Below, piece after piece: positions 1 to 8,800 of a DNA stretch of 64,000 bases; position 1 is the first letter of the stretch; the number at the start of each line of letters is the position of its first letter. The translations under genes were made by a program, and so were the position numbers. Source of the DNA: Clostridia bacterium. Lineage in GTDB: Bacteria > Bacillota > Clostridia > TANB77 > CAG-465. The stretch lies in contig JAFWCU010000034.1 in the NCBI GenBank assembly GCA_017534305.1, positions 62,001 through 126,000 of the forward strand, in the 5' to 3' direction. The notes below the pieces were generated by a model that worked only from the letters and a program-made list of their open reading frames with translations, searched no databases and was not told the DNA's origin.

Positions 1-1308
1 TTTCCATACAGTTACTTCTGTTGGGTCCATTGTAAAGTCTTGAACTAATTTAGTTACTTTAACTGTAGTTGTAGCTGTTTTATTTCCATAAGTAGCTTTA
101 ACAACTGCATCACCTTTTGCAACACCCCTAACAGTTGTTCCTGTTAATGTTGCATATTGGTTACCACTTTGTAGTGTCCATTCAACATTAGCTGGATCAA
201 AATCTGCATCATCTGGTGCATATGTTAATTGATCAGCTAAATCAATTGTTTGATCAAAGTCTACTGTATATGCAGTTTCTTTGAATGCAATTGAAGTTGG
301 GTTTTTAACTACTGTAACATCTACTGTATCTGAGAAGTTTCCAGATTTAACTGTGATTGTAGCTGTTCCTTTACCTACAGCTGTTACAACACCATTTGAT
401 ACTGTTGCAACGTTTGAATCACTTGATTCCCAAGTCATATCATCAGTTGTATTTGATGGAGTTACTACAACTTTATCTGATAAATCTTTTTTGTTGTTAG
501 CTGCATCTGAAACATCTAATTCAAAATCATCTTGATTTAGAGTTACAGAAGCTGTTTTAACAACAACTTTCATTGTATTTGCATTTGTTTTTACATAAGT
601 GTCAAGTCTTGGTTTGTTTTCTGCACCTTGAGTTCCTGCAATTTCAGCTCTTGTTGCAGTTTGATAATCATCTATAGATGTATCATGTGTAGCACCAACA
701 AGGTTAAACCAATAATTAACATCGTTCATTACGAATACTTCGCAATCACCAGCAGCAGTATCTCTAACTTTGAATTGTATTTCAAAGATAGTTCCTACTT
801 GTGTTGATGGATATCCAGCTGGAGCTGTAATACCAACGTTTATATATTTAACACCATCTTCCTCTGCTGAGTGAATAATGTTAGGATTTGTTACTGCACC
901 TAATCTGTTAGCAGCAAGTCCTAAATCAGTTCCTACAGGACCTGGTTGAATGTATACTTGTTTAGAGTCTCCACCTTCAACCATTCCTACTGTAGCTAAT
1001 TCTAAGTTATTATCGTCCCATCCCATTTTTACTGAAATGTTTTGTAATCCATCATTTGGAAATTTATTTAAGTTTAATTTAACAGAAATCATATCTCCAG
1101 CTGCTAGATTTTCAAGTCCTCTTTCAGCGCTTGTTAGGTTTTCTGCTACAATTTCAAGATTAGAAGCTGCTGTATTACCATTTTCGTAGTAGTTTACATA
1201 TTTTGCAGCTGCAATACTTGAAGCAGCATTAACATTTGGTATTAGTGCAATTCCCATCATAATTGCTACTAGAACTACCAAAGTCTTTAATTTGAAAGTT
1301 CTTTTCAT
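1..1308 (-). CDS. Secreted cohesin-like / Big_2 protein, C-terminus cut by window edge
   Basis: The frame opens at an ATG at 1308 behind a strong AAGGGGGGAA ribosome binding site and runs off the left edge, so 436 codons are seen and the C-terminus is missing. Residues 1 to about 30 form a signal peptide (basic MKRTFKLKT, then a hydrophobic stretch ending NVNAA). Residues about 45-210 are beta-rich, with GDMISVKLNL and WDDNNLELATVG resembling cohesin-fold domains. From about residue 240 there are at least two Ig-like Big_2 repeats, recognisable by NGVVTAVGKGTATITV and TTVRGVAKGDAVVKA. Such proteins are usually exported and cell-surface attached, acting in adhesion or as structural spacers. 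The anchoring signal must lie outside the window. The domain family is fairly sure; the role is inference. Confidence 0.85.
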   Translation of the reverse strand, partial: MKRTFKLKTLVVLVAIMMGIALIPNVNAASSIAAAKYVNYYENGNTAASNLEIVAENLTSAERGLENLAAGDMISVKLNLNKFPNDGLQNISVKMGWDDNNLELATVGMVEGGDSKQVYIQPGPVGTDLGLAANRLGAVTNPNIIHSAEEDGVKYINVGITAPAGYPSTQVGTIFEIQFKVRDTAAGDCEVFVMNDVNYWFNLVGATHDTSIDDYQTATRAEIAGTQGAENKPRLDTYVKTNANTMKVVVKTASVTLNQDDFELDVSDAANNKKDLSDKVVVTPSNTTDDMTWESSDSNVATVSNGVVTAVGKGTATITVKSGNFSDTVDVTVVKNPTSIAFKETAYTVDFDQTIDLADQLTYAPDDADFDPANVEWTLQSGNQYATLTGTTVRGVAKGDAVVKATYGNKTATTTVKVTKLVQDFTMDPTEVTVWK

Positions 1309-1485
1309 ATTTAAAAATTCCCCCCTTATAAACATACTTGTTTACTCTTAAATAATAGCATATTAATTTTTTTTAATCAAGCATTTTACATTTAAATAAT
1401 TCGTATTTTTCTATAAAAAAATGTGCAATTTTTGGCAGTTTTCAGCTCTTTCTTCTAGTATCAATATTTACCTTTGTAACAATAA

Positions 1486-1522
1486 ACATAAAAAAGTAAC
1501 ACAAGCATTACTTTGTGTTACT
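1486..1522 (-). terminator. Rho-independent terminator after the CYTH gene
   Basis: A perfect 10-bp stem (AGTAACACAA 1495-1504 with TTGTGTTACT 1513-1522) is followed on the minus strand by a T-run at 1489-1495. It lies just past the stop of the minus-strand gene ending at 1551. The rest of the 1309-1550 gap shows nothing else I can name. Confidence 0.85.
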
Positions 1523-1550
1523 ATAAAGTTACAAAAAATGTAATAAATGG

Positions 1551-2468
1551 TTAAATTCTTTGACTTAAAACTATAAAAGCTGCTTCAGAAAACTCTATTT
1601 TCTTTTGTTTCTCTAATATATATGTTTCTTTTACCGCTAATTCTTTAATATCTTTTATATTTATAAAGCTTGGATTATAGCCCATCTTATCTAATACATT
1701 TTTTATTTTTTCTATTTTTTCATCGCTTAAATTTGAATATACAATTTCAACCTGTATTCCTTTTTGCTCTAATTGTTCTATTAATTCAAGATTAATTAGT
1801 GTTGTATTTTCTTTTATACTTTCTTCTATGTTATTTAGGTCTATGTATACAAATATTTTTTCTAGTTCTACTAGTATTCTATTTAAAAACTCACCTTTAA
1901 GGAATTTATTGTACATTAGTTTAGATATATAATCTCTGTATTCTTTGTCAATACTTTCTCCTATGCATTCACTAATCTTTGATTCGAATTCATCAAATTT
2001 CTTTTCTGTTTCAGTGCTATTTGCATCTGTATATATATCGTAATCTATAAATTCACCTATATCTGCTATTGTATCTATATTTATACTATAGTAATGTTCT
2101 TTATCTTTCTTAATGTATGTTTCTCTTAAAATACTCATGCTTACATATTTATAATATCCAAGGTCTGTCATAAATTTTGCAATGAAATCTCTTTGAGACA
2201 CATCCATATGTACAAGTTGCTTGTCTTTTACTTCCAAGCTAACTCCCCTAACATTACCATCAAATAGTAATTCTATATCTTTATTATTTATTGTTCTAAT
2301 TCTAATACAAGAATCATTTTCCAACATTTCCATATCTTGATCTATATAATATTCATCTGCTCTTACATTACTGCTTTTAAATATAAATCCTTCTTTTAAA
2401 AGGAACTCTTTAAGCTTCTCAGAATCTTTGCAAACATATTTAGATTTAGATTTAATTATTTTGGACAT
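1551..2468 (-). CDS. CYTH domain protein (triphosphate-tunnel family)
   Basis: The N-terminal ~190 residues look like a CYTH domain: a basic, charged start, then DEYYID and DSCIRIRTINN, matching the family pattern of alternating charged residues lining a triphosphate tunnel, and SINIDTIADIGEFIDYDIY near the end of the domain. CYTH enzymes hydrolyse triphosphates (thiamine triphosphate, polyphosphate) or cyclise ATP. The classical ExExK signature at the N-terminus is not clear here (KSKSKYVCKD), so activity is uncertain. Residues about 190-305 form an extra C-terminal region I do not recognise. The start at 2468 is chosen because AAAGGGGGA lies 8 bases upstream; an ATG two codons earlier is too close to it. 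It probably forms an operon with maf, whose stop is at 2482. Confidence 0.75.
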   Translation of the reverse strand: MSKIIKSKSKYVCKDSEKLKEFLLKEGFIFKSSNVRADEYYIDQDMEMLENDSCIRIRTINNKDIELLFDGNVRGVSLEVKDKQLVHMDVSQRDFIAKFMTDLGYYKYVSMSILRETYIKKDKEHYYSINIDTIADIGEFIDYDIYTDANSTETEKKFDEFESKISECIGESIDKEYRDYISKLMYNKFLKGEFLNRILVELEKIFVYIDLNNIEESIKENTTLINLELIEQLEQKGIQVEIVYSNLSDEKIEKIKNVLDKMGYNPSFINIKDIKELAVKETYILEKQKKIEFSEAAFIVLSQRI

Positions 2469-2481
2469 TTTCATTCCCCCT

Positions 2482-3066
2482 TTAGTCTAAATCTTTAAGA
2501 CTGTATCCCATTTTATTTAACATTGTATATATTTTACCTAGAGGTAATCCTAATACGTTATAGAAATCTCCATCAAGTTTTTCAAGAAATAGTGACATTA
2601 TACCTTCTAGTGTATATCCTGCATTGTATAGTATATCTGGGTGATGATCTATATAAAATTTCAAATCTTCATCAGATATATCTTTAAAAGATACTTTTGT
2701 TATATCACTAAAAGTTTCGATATTGTCTAATCTATTATCTATTAGTGTAACTCCAGTTACTGCTATGTTTGTACCTCCAGATAATTCTTTTAGATTTTTA
2801 AAAGCTTCTTCTATACTTTTAGGCTTTTCGTATTTTTTACCATCTTTATATATAATAGTGTCGGCAGCAAGAATTATATAATCTCCTCTACCAACTTTTG
2901 CAGATACATCTTTAGCTTTTCTTCTAGATAATTCTTCTACATATAGAGCGGGATCCAAAATATCACATGTCTCGTCTACTCCACTTTTAATTACATCATA
3001 ATTTATTTTTATACTATCCATTATTCCTCGTCTTGTTTGAGACCCAGAAGCTAGTATTATTCTCAT
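2482..3066 (-). CDS. maf: Maf-family nucleotide pyrophosphatase
   Basis: This 194-residue protein carries the Maf signature at its very start (RIILASGSQTRR, family form LASxSPRR), the VDE segment (SGVDETCD), and the conserved LAADTIIYKDGK with the catalytic aspartate. Maf/YhdE proteins remove pyrophosphate from non-canonical nucleoside triphosphates, and overexpression inhibits septum formation in Bacillus. The length is normal. The ATG at 3066 is preferred: its AGGTG ribosome binding site includes the alternative upstream GTG at 3075. The residue usually Pro-Arg after ASGS is Gln-Thr-Arg-Arg here, a mild deviation. It is followed 13 bases later by the CYTH gene, ending at a terminator at 1495-1522. 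Confidence 0.9.
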   Translation of the reverse strand: MRIILASGSQTRRGIMDSIKINYDVIKSGVDETCDILDPALYVEELSRRKAKDVSAKVGRGDYIILAADTIIYKDGKKYEKPKSIEEAFKNLKELSGGTNIAVTGVTLIDNRLDNIETFSDITKVSFKDISDEDLKFYIDHHPDILYNAGYTLEGIMSLFLEKLDGDFYNVLGLPLGKIYTMLNKMGYSLKDLD

Positions 3067-3157
3067 ATTTATCACCTACTATTATTATATCTAGAATAGA
3101 AAAAAAGTCAATAATATGCATAACTTCAAAAAAGTTGTATAAAATATAATTAAAGGG

Positions 3158-3186
3158 TTGACACGGCCTTCAAATTATATTATAAT
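3158..3186 (+). promoter_or_regulatory. Sigma-A promoter of initiator tRNA
   Basis: TTGACA at 3158-3163 and TATAAT at 3181-3186 are separated by 17 bp, a perfect vegetative consensus, 18 bases upstream of the tRNA. Confidence 0.9.
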
Positions 3187-3203
3187 TAAAGAGTACTAAA
3201 TAT

Positions 3204-3279
3204 CGCGGGGTGGAGCAGTTGGCAGCTCGTCGGGCTCATAACCCGAAGGTCACAAGTTCGAGTCTTGTCCCCGCAACCA
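3204..3279 (+). tRNA. Initiator tRNA-Met (CAT)
   Basis: The cloverleaf is complete, with a CAT anticodon in loop CTCATAA, GTTCGAG in the T arm and an encoded CCA end. Two initiator hallmarks are visible: the unpaired C1-A72 at the top of the acceptor stem, and three consecutive G-C pairs (GGG/CCC) in the anticodon stem. It closely resembles bacterial fMet tRNAs. It stands alone with its own consensus promoter and terminator. Confidence 0.97.
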
Positions 3280-3285
3280 CTATTT

Positions 3286-3305
3286 GAGGCTTTAAGCCTC
3301 TTTTT
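3286..3305 (+). terminator. Terminator of initiator tRNA
   Basis: A GAGGCTT/AAGCCTC hairpin at 3286-3300 is followed by TTTTT, right after the CCA end. Confidence 0.85.
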
Positions 3306-3337
3306 CTTGTTCAATATCAATATATATTAAACAAATA

Positions 3338-3365
3338 AAAGACTAACATTGTATTGTTAGTCTTT
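3338..3365 (-). terminator. Terminator after membrane protein gene, possibly bidirectional
   Basis: A perfect 10-bp stem (AAAGACTAAC 3338-3347 with GTTAGTCTTT 3356-3365) lies directly beyond the stop of the minus-strand gene ending at 3372. T-rich sequence lies on both sides, so it may also stop tRNA readthrough. Confidence 0.75.
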
Positions 3366-3371
3366 ATTTTT

Positions 3372-4244
3372 TTATTTTCTTGAAGTGTATTCATAGGTGT
3401 CTCTTTTTACATGTATATCATAATATACTTTTTCTCCTTCTGGAGATTCAAGAACTAATGTAACGTCTCCTGCTTTTTTATAGTTTGTGTAAATCATCCA
3501 GTCTTCTATTCCTTCTTCATATCCTATATATGTATCTCCGAAACTCTCATCTTCAAAATATACTTTATATGTATTATCAAAAACAATTCCTGAATCTTTA
3601 TCACTACTTGAGACTAAAGATGTTTTATATATAGGAGGATTCATAATTGTCAATATAGTCAAAGCAATTATTATAATTGTGCTTATTATTACTCCTGCAA
3701 TTTTAAGTTTTTTATCATTAAATATCGCTATTGGATAAACAAGCATTGTAGCTATACAAAATATAGTTGTAAGTATATGATATGGAAATGAAAACATAGT
3801 TTTAGATAAGTATGTACTATATTCCATGCCCACAAATAATAGCATAGGTGCTAATATAAATACTAAGCCCCACCATTTATCTTTTTTCATATAATAGCCT
3901 ATAAATCCCATAGGAAGAGTAGCTATAGTCCATGGCACCCAATTCTTGTAATATGTAAAGAATAAATTAGAATGATTTACTATATCTTGGACTATATATA
4001 TTAATGGTTGGCTAATTAAAAAGAATACAAAACATTTAAGTGCGGAATCTTTAGCAGATTTGCTATTTACAATAATTAGTATTCCAAATAATATCCATAC
4101 TTCAAAAGTTACGGTTAAATCTGTAAAAGACGTATCTTTTGCTATAGGTAGCATTGCCATTACTGCAGAATATATACCAATTAGAATTGCAAAAATTATT
4201 ACTTTTGGCCAATTCAAATTTAACTTGCCAAATAGTTTTTTCAT
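3372..4244 (-). CDS. Multi-pass membrane protein of unknown function
   Basis: I do not recognise the family. The 290 residues contain about seven hydrophobic segments (for example VIIFAILIGIYSAVMAMLPI near residue 20, LVFILAPMLLFVGM near 130, VIISTIIIIALTILTIM near 190). They are followed by a soluble, probably extracytoplasmic C-terminal domain of about 85 residues rich in Tyr and acidic residues (YKVYFEDESFGDTYIGYEEG) and beta-like strands (DVTLVLESPEGEKVYYDIHV). An AAAGGAGGAA ribosome binding site precedes the ATG. The gene starts 12 bases after the stop of the YdcF-like gene, so the two are probably one transcript. A linked role at the cell envelope is inference. Confidence 0.7.
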   Translation of the reverse strand: MKKLFGKLNLNWPKVIIFAILIGIYSAVMAMLPIAKDTSFTDLTVTFEVWILFGILIIVNSKSAKDSALKCFVFFLISQPLIYIVQDIVNHSNLFFTYYKNWVPWTIATLPMGFIGYYMKKDKWWGLVFILAPMLLFVGMEYSTYLSKTMFSFPYHILTTIFCIATMLVYPIAIFNDKKLKIAGVIISTIIIIALTILTIMNPPIYKTSLVSSSDKDSGIVFDNTYKVYFEDESFGDTYIGYEEGIEDWMIYTNYKKAGDVTLVLESPEGEKVYYDIHVKRDTYEYTSRK

Positions 4245-4256
4245 AATTTTCCTCCT

Positions 4257-5744
4257 TTAGTTAAGTTTTATTACGTTGGAATAATATATAAAAGCTACTA
4301 ATAATAGTGATATTATAACCAGATATAATATATTGATAAAATGTCTGTTTTTATTTGAATATATTGTAGCTATAAATTCCCTTATAAATGCATTTATCCA
4401 AAAATATGCTTTTGTTTTTGCCCCTATTCCTTCCATTTTAATATTTTGATCATTTGCAATTGCTCCTGCTCTAAACACATGATAGTTTGTTGTAGAAAAA
4501 GCAATATTTGCCTCTTTATTATTATCATCTATTAATTTTTTTGAAAGTTTAATGTTTTCGTATGTATTTTTAGATTTATTTTCTACTAGAATATTTTCCT
4601 CTTTAATGCCATTTTGAACTAAGTAGTTTTTAATTGCTTCTCCTTCTGCAATTACTTCATCATTCCCTTTTCCTCCAGATGGTACAAAAACGATTTCTTT
4701 GCCAGTGTTGCTTTTTTGCATTTTAGCAAATTCTATTGCTCTATCTGTTCTAGATTTTAAAAGATTAGTTAATGTTCCATCTTTTTTTATTTGACATCCA
4801 AGTATTAAAATATAGTCTTTATTAAACTTTGGAATATGTTTTGCAGCTTTTAAAGATAATATCACTGTTCCAAGTAAAATGCATTCTATATATGATATAA
4901 CAATATATGTAGATGATTTAATAAATTTTTCTAAATACAATCCTATACCTTGTTCATAATGAACATCTATAAATGTTGCAGTTTGTAAATAATCTCCAAT
5001 CCATATTGGTGTAATTGTTGCAATAATAAATGCTATACCCATTATTAGCCCAAGTATATTTCTTATACCAAAACCTTCTTTTTTTATTAATACTATATTG
5101 CTTATTGTAATTAGTATTGATGTTATTATGCCAATAGGAGCTAGTATAATTGAGAAGAATGAACATATTTCTACTACCTCGTTTATTGTGCTTAATAGCC
5201 CATTATAGTTAAATAATGTACCTACTTGATTTATTATCCCAAATGATAAAAATATAATTACTCCTAAAAGTCCTATATTTTTATATTGATACATACTATT
5301 TTTAATATTTTTTACTAATTTCATTATTACTAAAATATCAATATATGCTAGTAATATGATTGATGAAATTGGTATAACAATGTCATTTGTAGAAGAACCA
5401 AAATAATTGTCCCACGATATAACATTATTTTTATGTACATATACCATATTCATTTTTACATAGCTTTCATCATCAATATTTTTTATAACTAAATATGCTC
5501 TACCTGGATTTACTGCTTCAAGATTTGCATATAAAATATCATTTTCAATTTTGTAATCTACAAGCTTAATATACTCTTCGTCTTGTTCAACTTCAACTTT
5601 CATATTATCTGTTCTATTTGCAAAATATTTTAATTCTATTTTTGCTGTATAATGATTACCACTTTTTATAATAACCAAAAGCGAAATAATAGTAAGAATT
5701 ATAGCAAGTAAAATCACAGATAATCTTTTATATAATCCTTTCAT
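4257..5744 (-). CDS. YdcF/SanA-family (DUF218) protein with membrane domain
   Basis: The C-terminal part, about residues 310-450, is a YdcF-like DUF218 domain: YILILGCQIKKDGTLTNLL, FVPSGGKGNDEVIAEGEAI, ENKSKNTYENIKLSKKLI and STTNYHVFRAGAIA match the family's conserved blocks (G-C/A-x-L-R-R, SGG, E-S-x-N-T-x-E-N, T-x-x-x-H-x-x-R-A). In other bacteria such proteins (SanA, ElyC) affect envelope integrity and lipid-carrier metabolism. Before it come a signal-anchor, a beta-rich extracytoplasmic segment of about 85 residues (AKIELKYFANRTDNMKVEV) and several membrane segments at about 125-305. A final hydrophobic helix ends the protein. Family assignment is firm; substrate unknown. Confidence 0.8.
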   Translation of the reverse strand: MKGLYKRLSVILLAIILTIISLLVIIKSGNHYTAKIELKYFANRTDNMKVEVEQDEEYIKLVDYKIENDILYANLEAVNPGRAYLVIKNIDDESYVKMNMVYVHKNNVISWDNYFGSSTNDIVIPISSIILLAYIDILVIMKLVKNIKNSMYQYKNIGLLGVIIFLSFGIINQVGTLFNYNGLLSTINEVVEICSFFSIILAPIGIITSILITISNIVLIKKEGFGIRNILGLIMGIAFIIATITPIWIGDYLQTATFIDVHYEQGIGLYLEKFIKSSTYIVISYIECILLGTVILSLKAAKHIPKFNKDYILILGCQIKKDGTLTNLLKSRTDRAIEFAKMQKSNTGKEIVFVPSGGKGNDEVIAEGEAIKNYLVQNGIKEENILVENKSKNTYENIKLSKKLIDDNNKEANIAFSTTNYHVFRAGAIANDQNIKMEGIGAKTKAYFWINAFIREFIATIYSNKNRHFINILYLVIISLLLVAFIYYSNVIKLN

Positions 5745-5828
5745 ATATATCTTTTTTTCCCTTTCTATTTCAATTTATAATAGCATATCATTTCTATATT
5801 AAATATTCAAGTTAATTTGTATAATAAT

Positions 5829-5860
5829 GGGCTTAAGAAATTTATCTTAAGCCCTTTTTT
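5829..5860 (-). terminator. Terminator after the large kinase gene
   Basis: A perfect 9-bp stem GGGCTTAAG (5829-5837) with CTTAAGCCC (5846-5854). The T-run is stronger on the plus strand (5855-5860), but only minus-strand genes flank it, so it most likely closes the Ter-like operon ending at 5873. Confidence 0.7.
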
Positions 5861-5872
5861 CTTTCTAAATTA

Positions 5873-8800
5873 TTAGTTTATATTGTTTTTTTTTTTGTTA
5901 ACTTTAAATGTATATATTTTGCTTCCTGAAATAATTTTAAAACCTGTTTTTGTTACTATTACTCTAGAGTTAGAGTAGATAAAATTGTCTAATTGTATTA
6001 TTTTTTCATTTTGCTTATGAATATCATAAGTAATTAATGAACCGTCTTGTGGAAGAAATATTTTATCTTTGTGGAAAACTGCATAATTTAGATTTTCAAA
6101 ACTAATTTTAGAAAACTTAAATTCTTCATATCTTCCTGAAGATGTAATTAAAATTCCTTCTCCTAGGTTTCCAATTACTAGCCAATGATTTAGACTTTTG
6201 TCATAAAATACTGTAAAGTCATTGCTTTGATTTAAATTTTTAAATGTATAAAACAATAAATCATTGCAATATACTTCATGTTCATTATTTTGATTTAATT
6301 TTACTATGACATATTTATCTTTATCTGTTACTCCAACAGCAGTTGTATGATTATCTGTTTTAAATTTTAATGTATCATGTATAGCATTAATACCACTAAA
6401 AGTAACTACACTAACATCTTCTCCATTTGGAAAATATAAATTATTTTCATATAGCCAATAGTCATAACGATTTTCGCAGTCGCATTGAAATAGTAATTCA
6501 GAGCACAAATTATATGCACAAACATTATTTGGATAAAACACAATGATATTTTGACAATTTGCTGTTAATTGAGCATCTTCGATTAAATCTAAATCTGGCA
6601 CATCAAAGGCAAGCTTTTGTCCATCTATATTTGCTACAAGTCTTCTATATCCATTATAGTTTTCTATACTTATGGTTTCAGATATTATTCTTTCTACTCC
6701 ATCGTTTGATCTATCTTCTATATCTACTTTAAAAGCTCCAACTTGAAGATTATCTTTAGTATCGCTATTTAAAGTTATAACTCCTAGTTGTTTGTTTCTT
6801 TGAGCAATAAGTAAAGGTACTATACACTCTCTTGAGCCTTCTTCAAATATTTTTCTTAATGCTTCAATAAGATCTGCTCTTAGCCATGACCAATCTTTTG
6901 CAATTGAAGGTGGTTTTACACCATGATTTCCTAAAAGAGATATTCTTCTTTCCATTTTTTCTAGTATATCTAGCTTTACATTTTGACCATTTCTTTTTTC
7001 ATAGTACGTACCATTAAATGGATGTGTATATGTTAAATAGTAAAATGTATGAATAGCATATGAATACCAGTCGTCTTTATATGTTATAGATTTGTTCTCT
7101 TTAGAAATTGGATCTACATACTCGTCTGTATAAAACTCAGGTACGAACTCATCTATTCCAATTCCATCAAAATCTATTACATATACTTTTTTGTTTTCAT
7201 CAAAAAGAATATTTCTACCATTTAAATCTCCAATAAAAATATTTAGCTCTTTGTGTAGAATATCTATAGCTTGTCCCTCAGAAATTAGTATTTCTAGTAT
7301 GTCTTCTTCTTTAAATCCAAGTTCTTCAACTTGTTCTTTGTCTCTTAAAGTTTGAATTGCCATACCATTTACTTTTTTCATCGTATATCCAATAATATCA
7401 TTTGTTTCTTCAGATATTATTAAAGATTTAGGAATAACATATTCTATATCTTTTCGCTTTCTATTTATATCTAAGATTTGTTCTTTTTTGGAAAGTATCC
7501 TTAGAATAACTGAAATTTTAAAGTTCATATCTACTTCTTCAGATTTAAAGATTTTTATTAAATTTTCTCCATCATCATAGATAATTGCTTCTCCACCCTC
7601 ATTAAATTCATGAAGCTCAGATATTTGCTTTTGGCTATACTTTAGGGAGTTAGTTCTAAGTCTATCTTGCTCTTCTATTGGAATGCATTTTGGACAACAT
7701 AATAGACTTTTATCATATCGATAATTATGCTTTTCACACTTTTTATCTAGTGAGTTAATTACACTATTCATTTCATTTGAAGCATTTTCTAAAGTTGTAA
7801 CTCCTGGCTTGAAGTTAAATTCATGAAGTATATCTTTGTCTTGAGTGAATACTTTTTTTATAAAGTCCAAAGTCCAGTCATCTGCAAGGTCTACATTTTT
7901 ATTCTTTGTTATAAACTCAGGATAAACAATTTGTATTTGTTTTTTATGCTCCTTACTAATAAAAGCTGCACCATATGGATTGTATATAAATCCCAACTTT
8001 TTATTTACTAGTGAATTTACTTGTTCAACAAGTCTTGCACAACCTTTAAGTCTTGGAAAACTCTTTAAGATTTTAAGGTCATTAAAATTCATCACATAGT
8101 TTTTCTGGTTAGCATCATCAAAACATACACTCTCATACAATACTCCAACAAATTTACCTTCTTTTAGCGCTTTTTTTAATGGAATAAATAGGTCTTGCTC
8201 ATACATATTTTTGTTTGCTTTGTTGTTTCTTGATAGTATCTCATCTACAATTTTTTCTAGTTCATTTAAATTTACATTTTTGTCATTATAAATTTTTAAG
8301 TTATAAACATCATTTAATTTATAATGCTTTGCATATTTATCTTCATGAATTATGCCTTTTTGTAAATAATCACTATCTCTTAAATAGAATAGTGTTTTTC
8401 CACAAATTGGGCAGATTCTATCTAATTCTTCATTGTAGTATAGATTATGTGTCCTACATTTACTATCTAGTAGTGCAATACAATGTTCTAAACCACTATC
8501 ATTATCATACAAATGAATATTTGATATTCTATCTTTATCAAATCCTTGTTTTTCAAGATTAGATATAAAATCTACAATTGCCTCTTTACTATCTATCTTC
8601 CTTCTTGTTGTAATTCCACCATGCTTATTAATTGAATCAATGTATATATTATCTTTATCATCCATAAAGAATATATTAGAAGATAATGTTGCATAGTTAA
8701 AATATGATACAGCATATTTTAAGAATCTAGATAGTTTAATATTGTCTTGTGCAATTAAATAGTTATATGTTAGATACTTTTTAGGTTTTACATTTGTATT

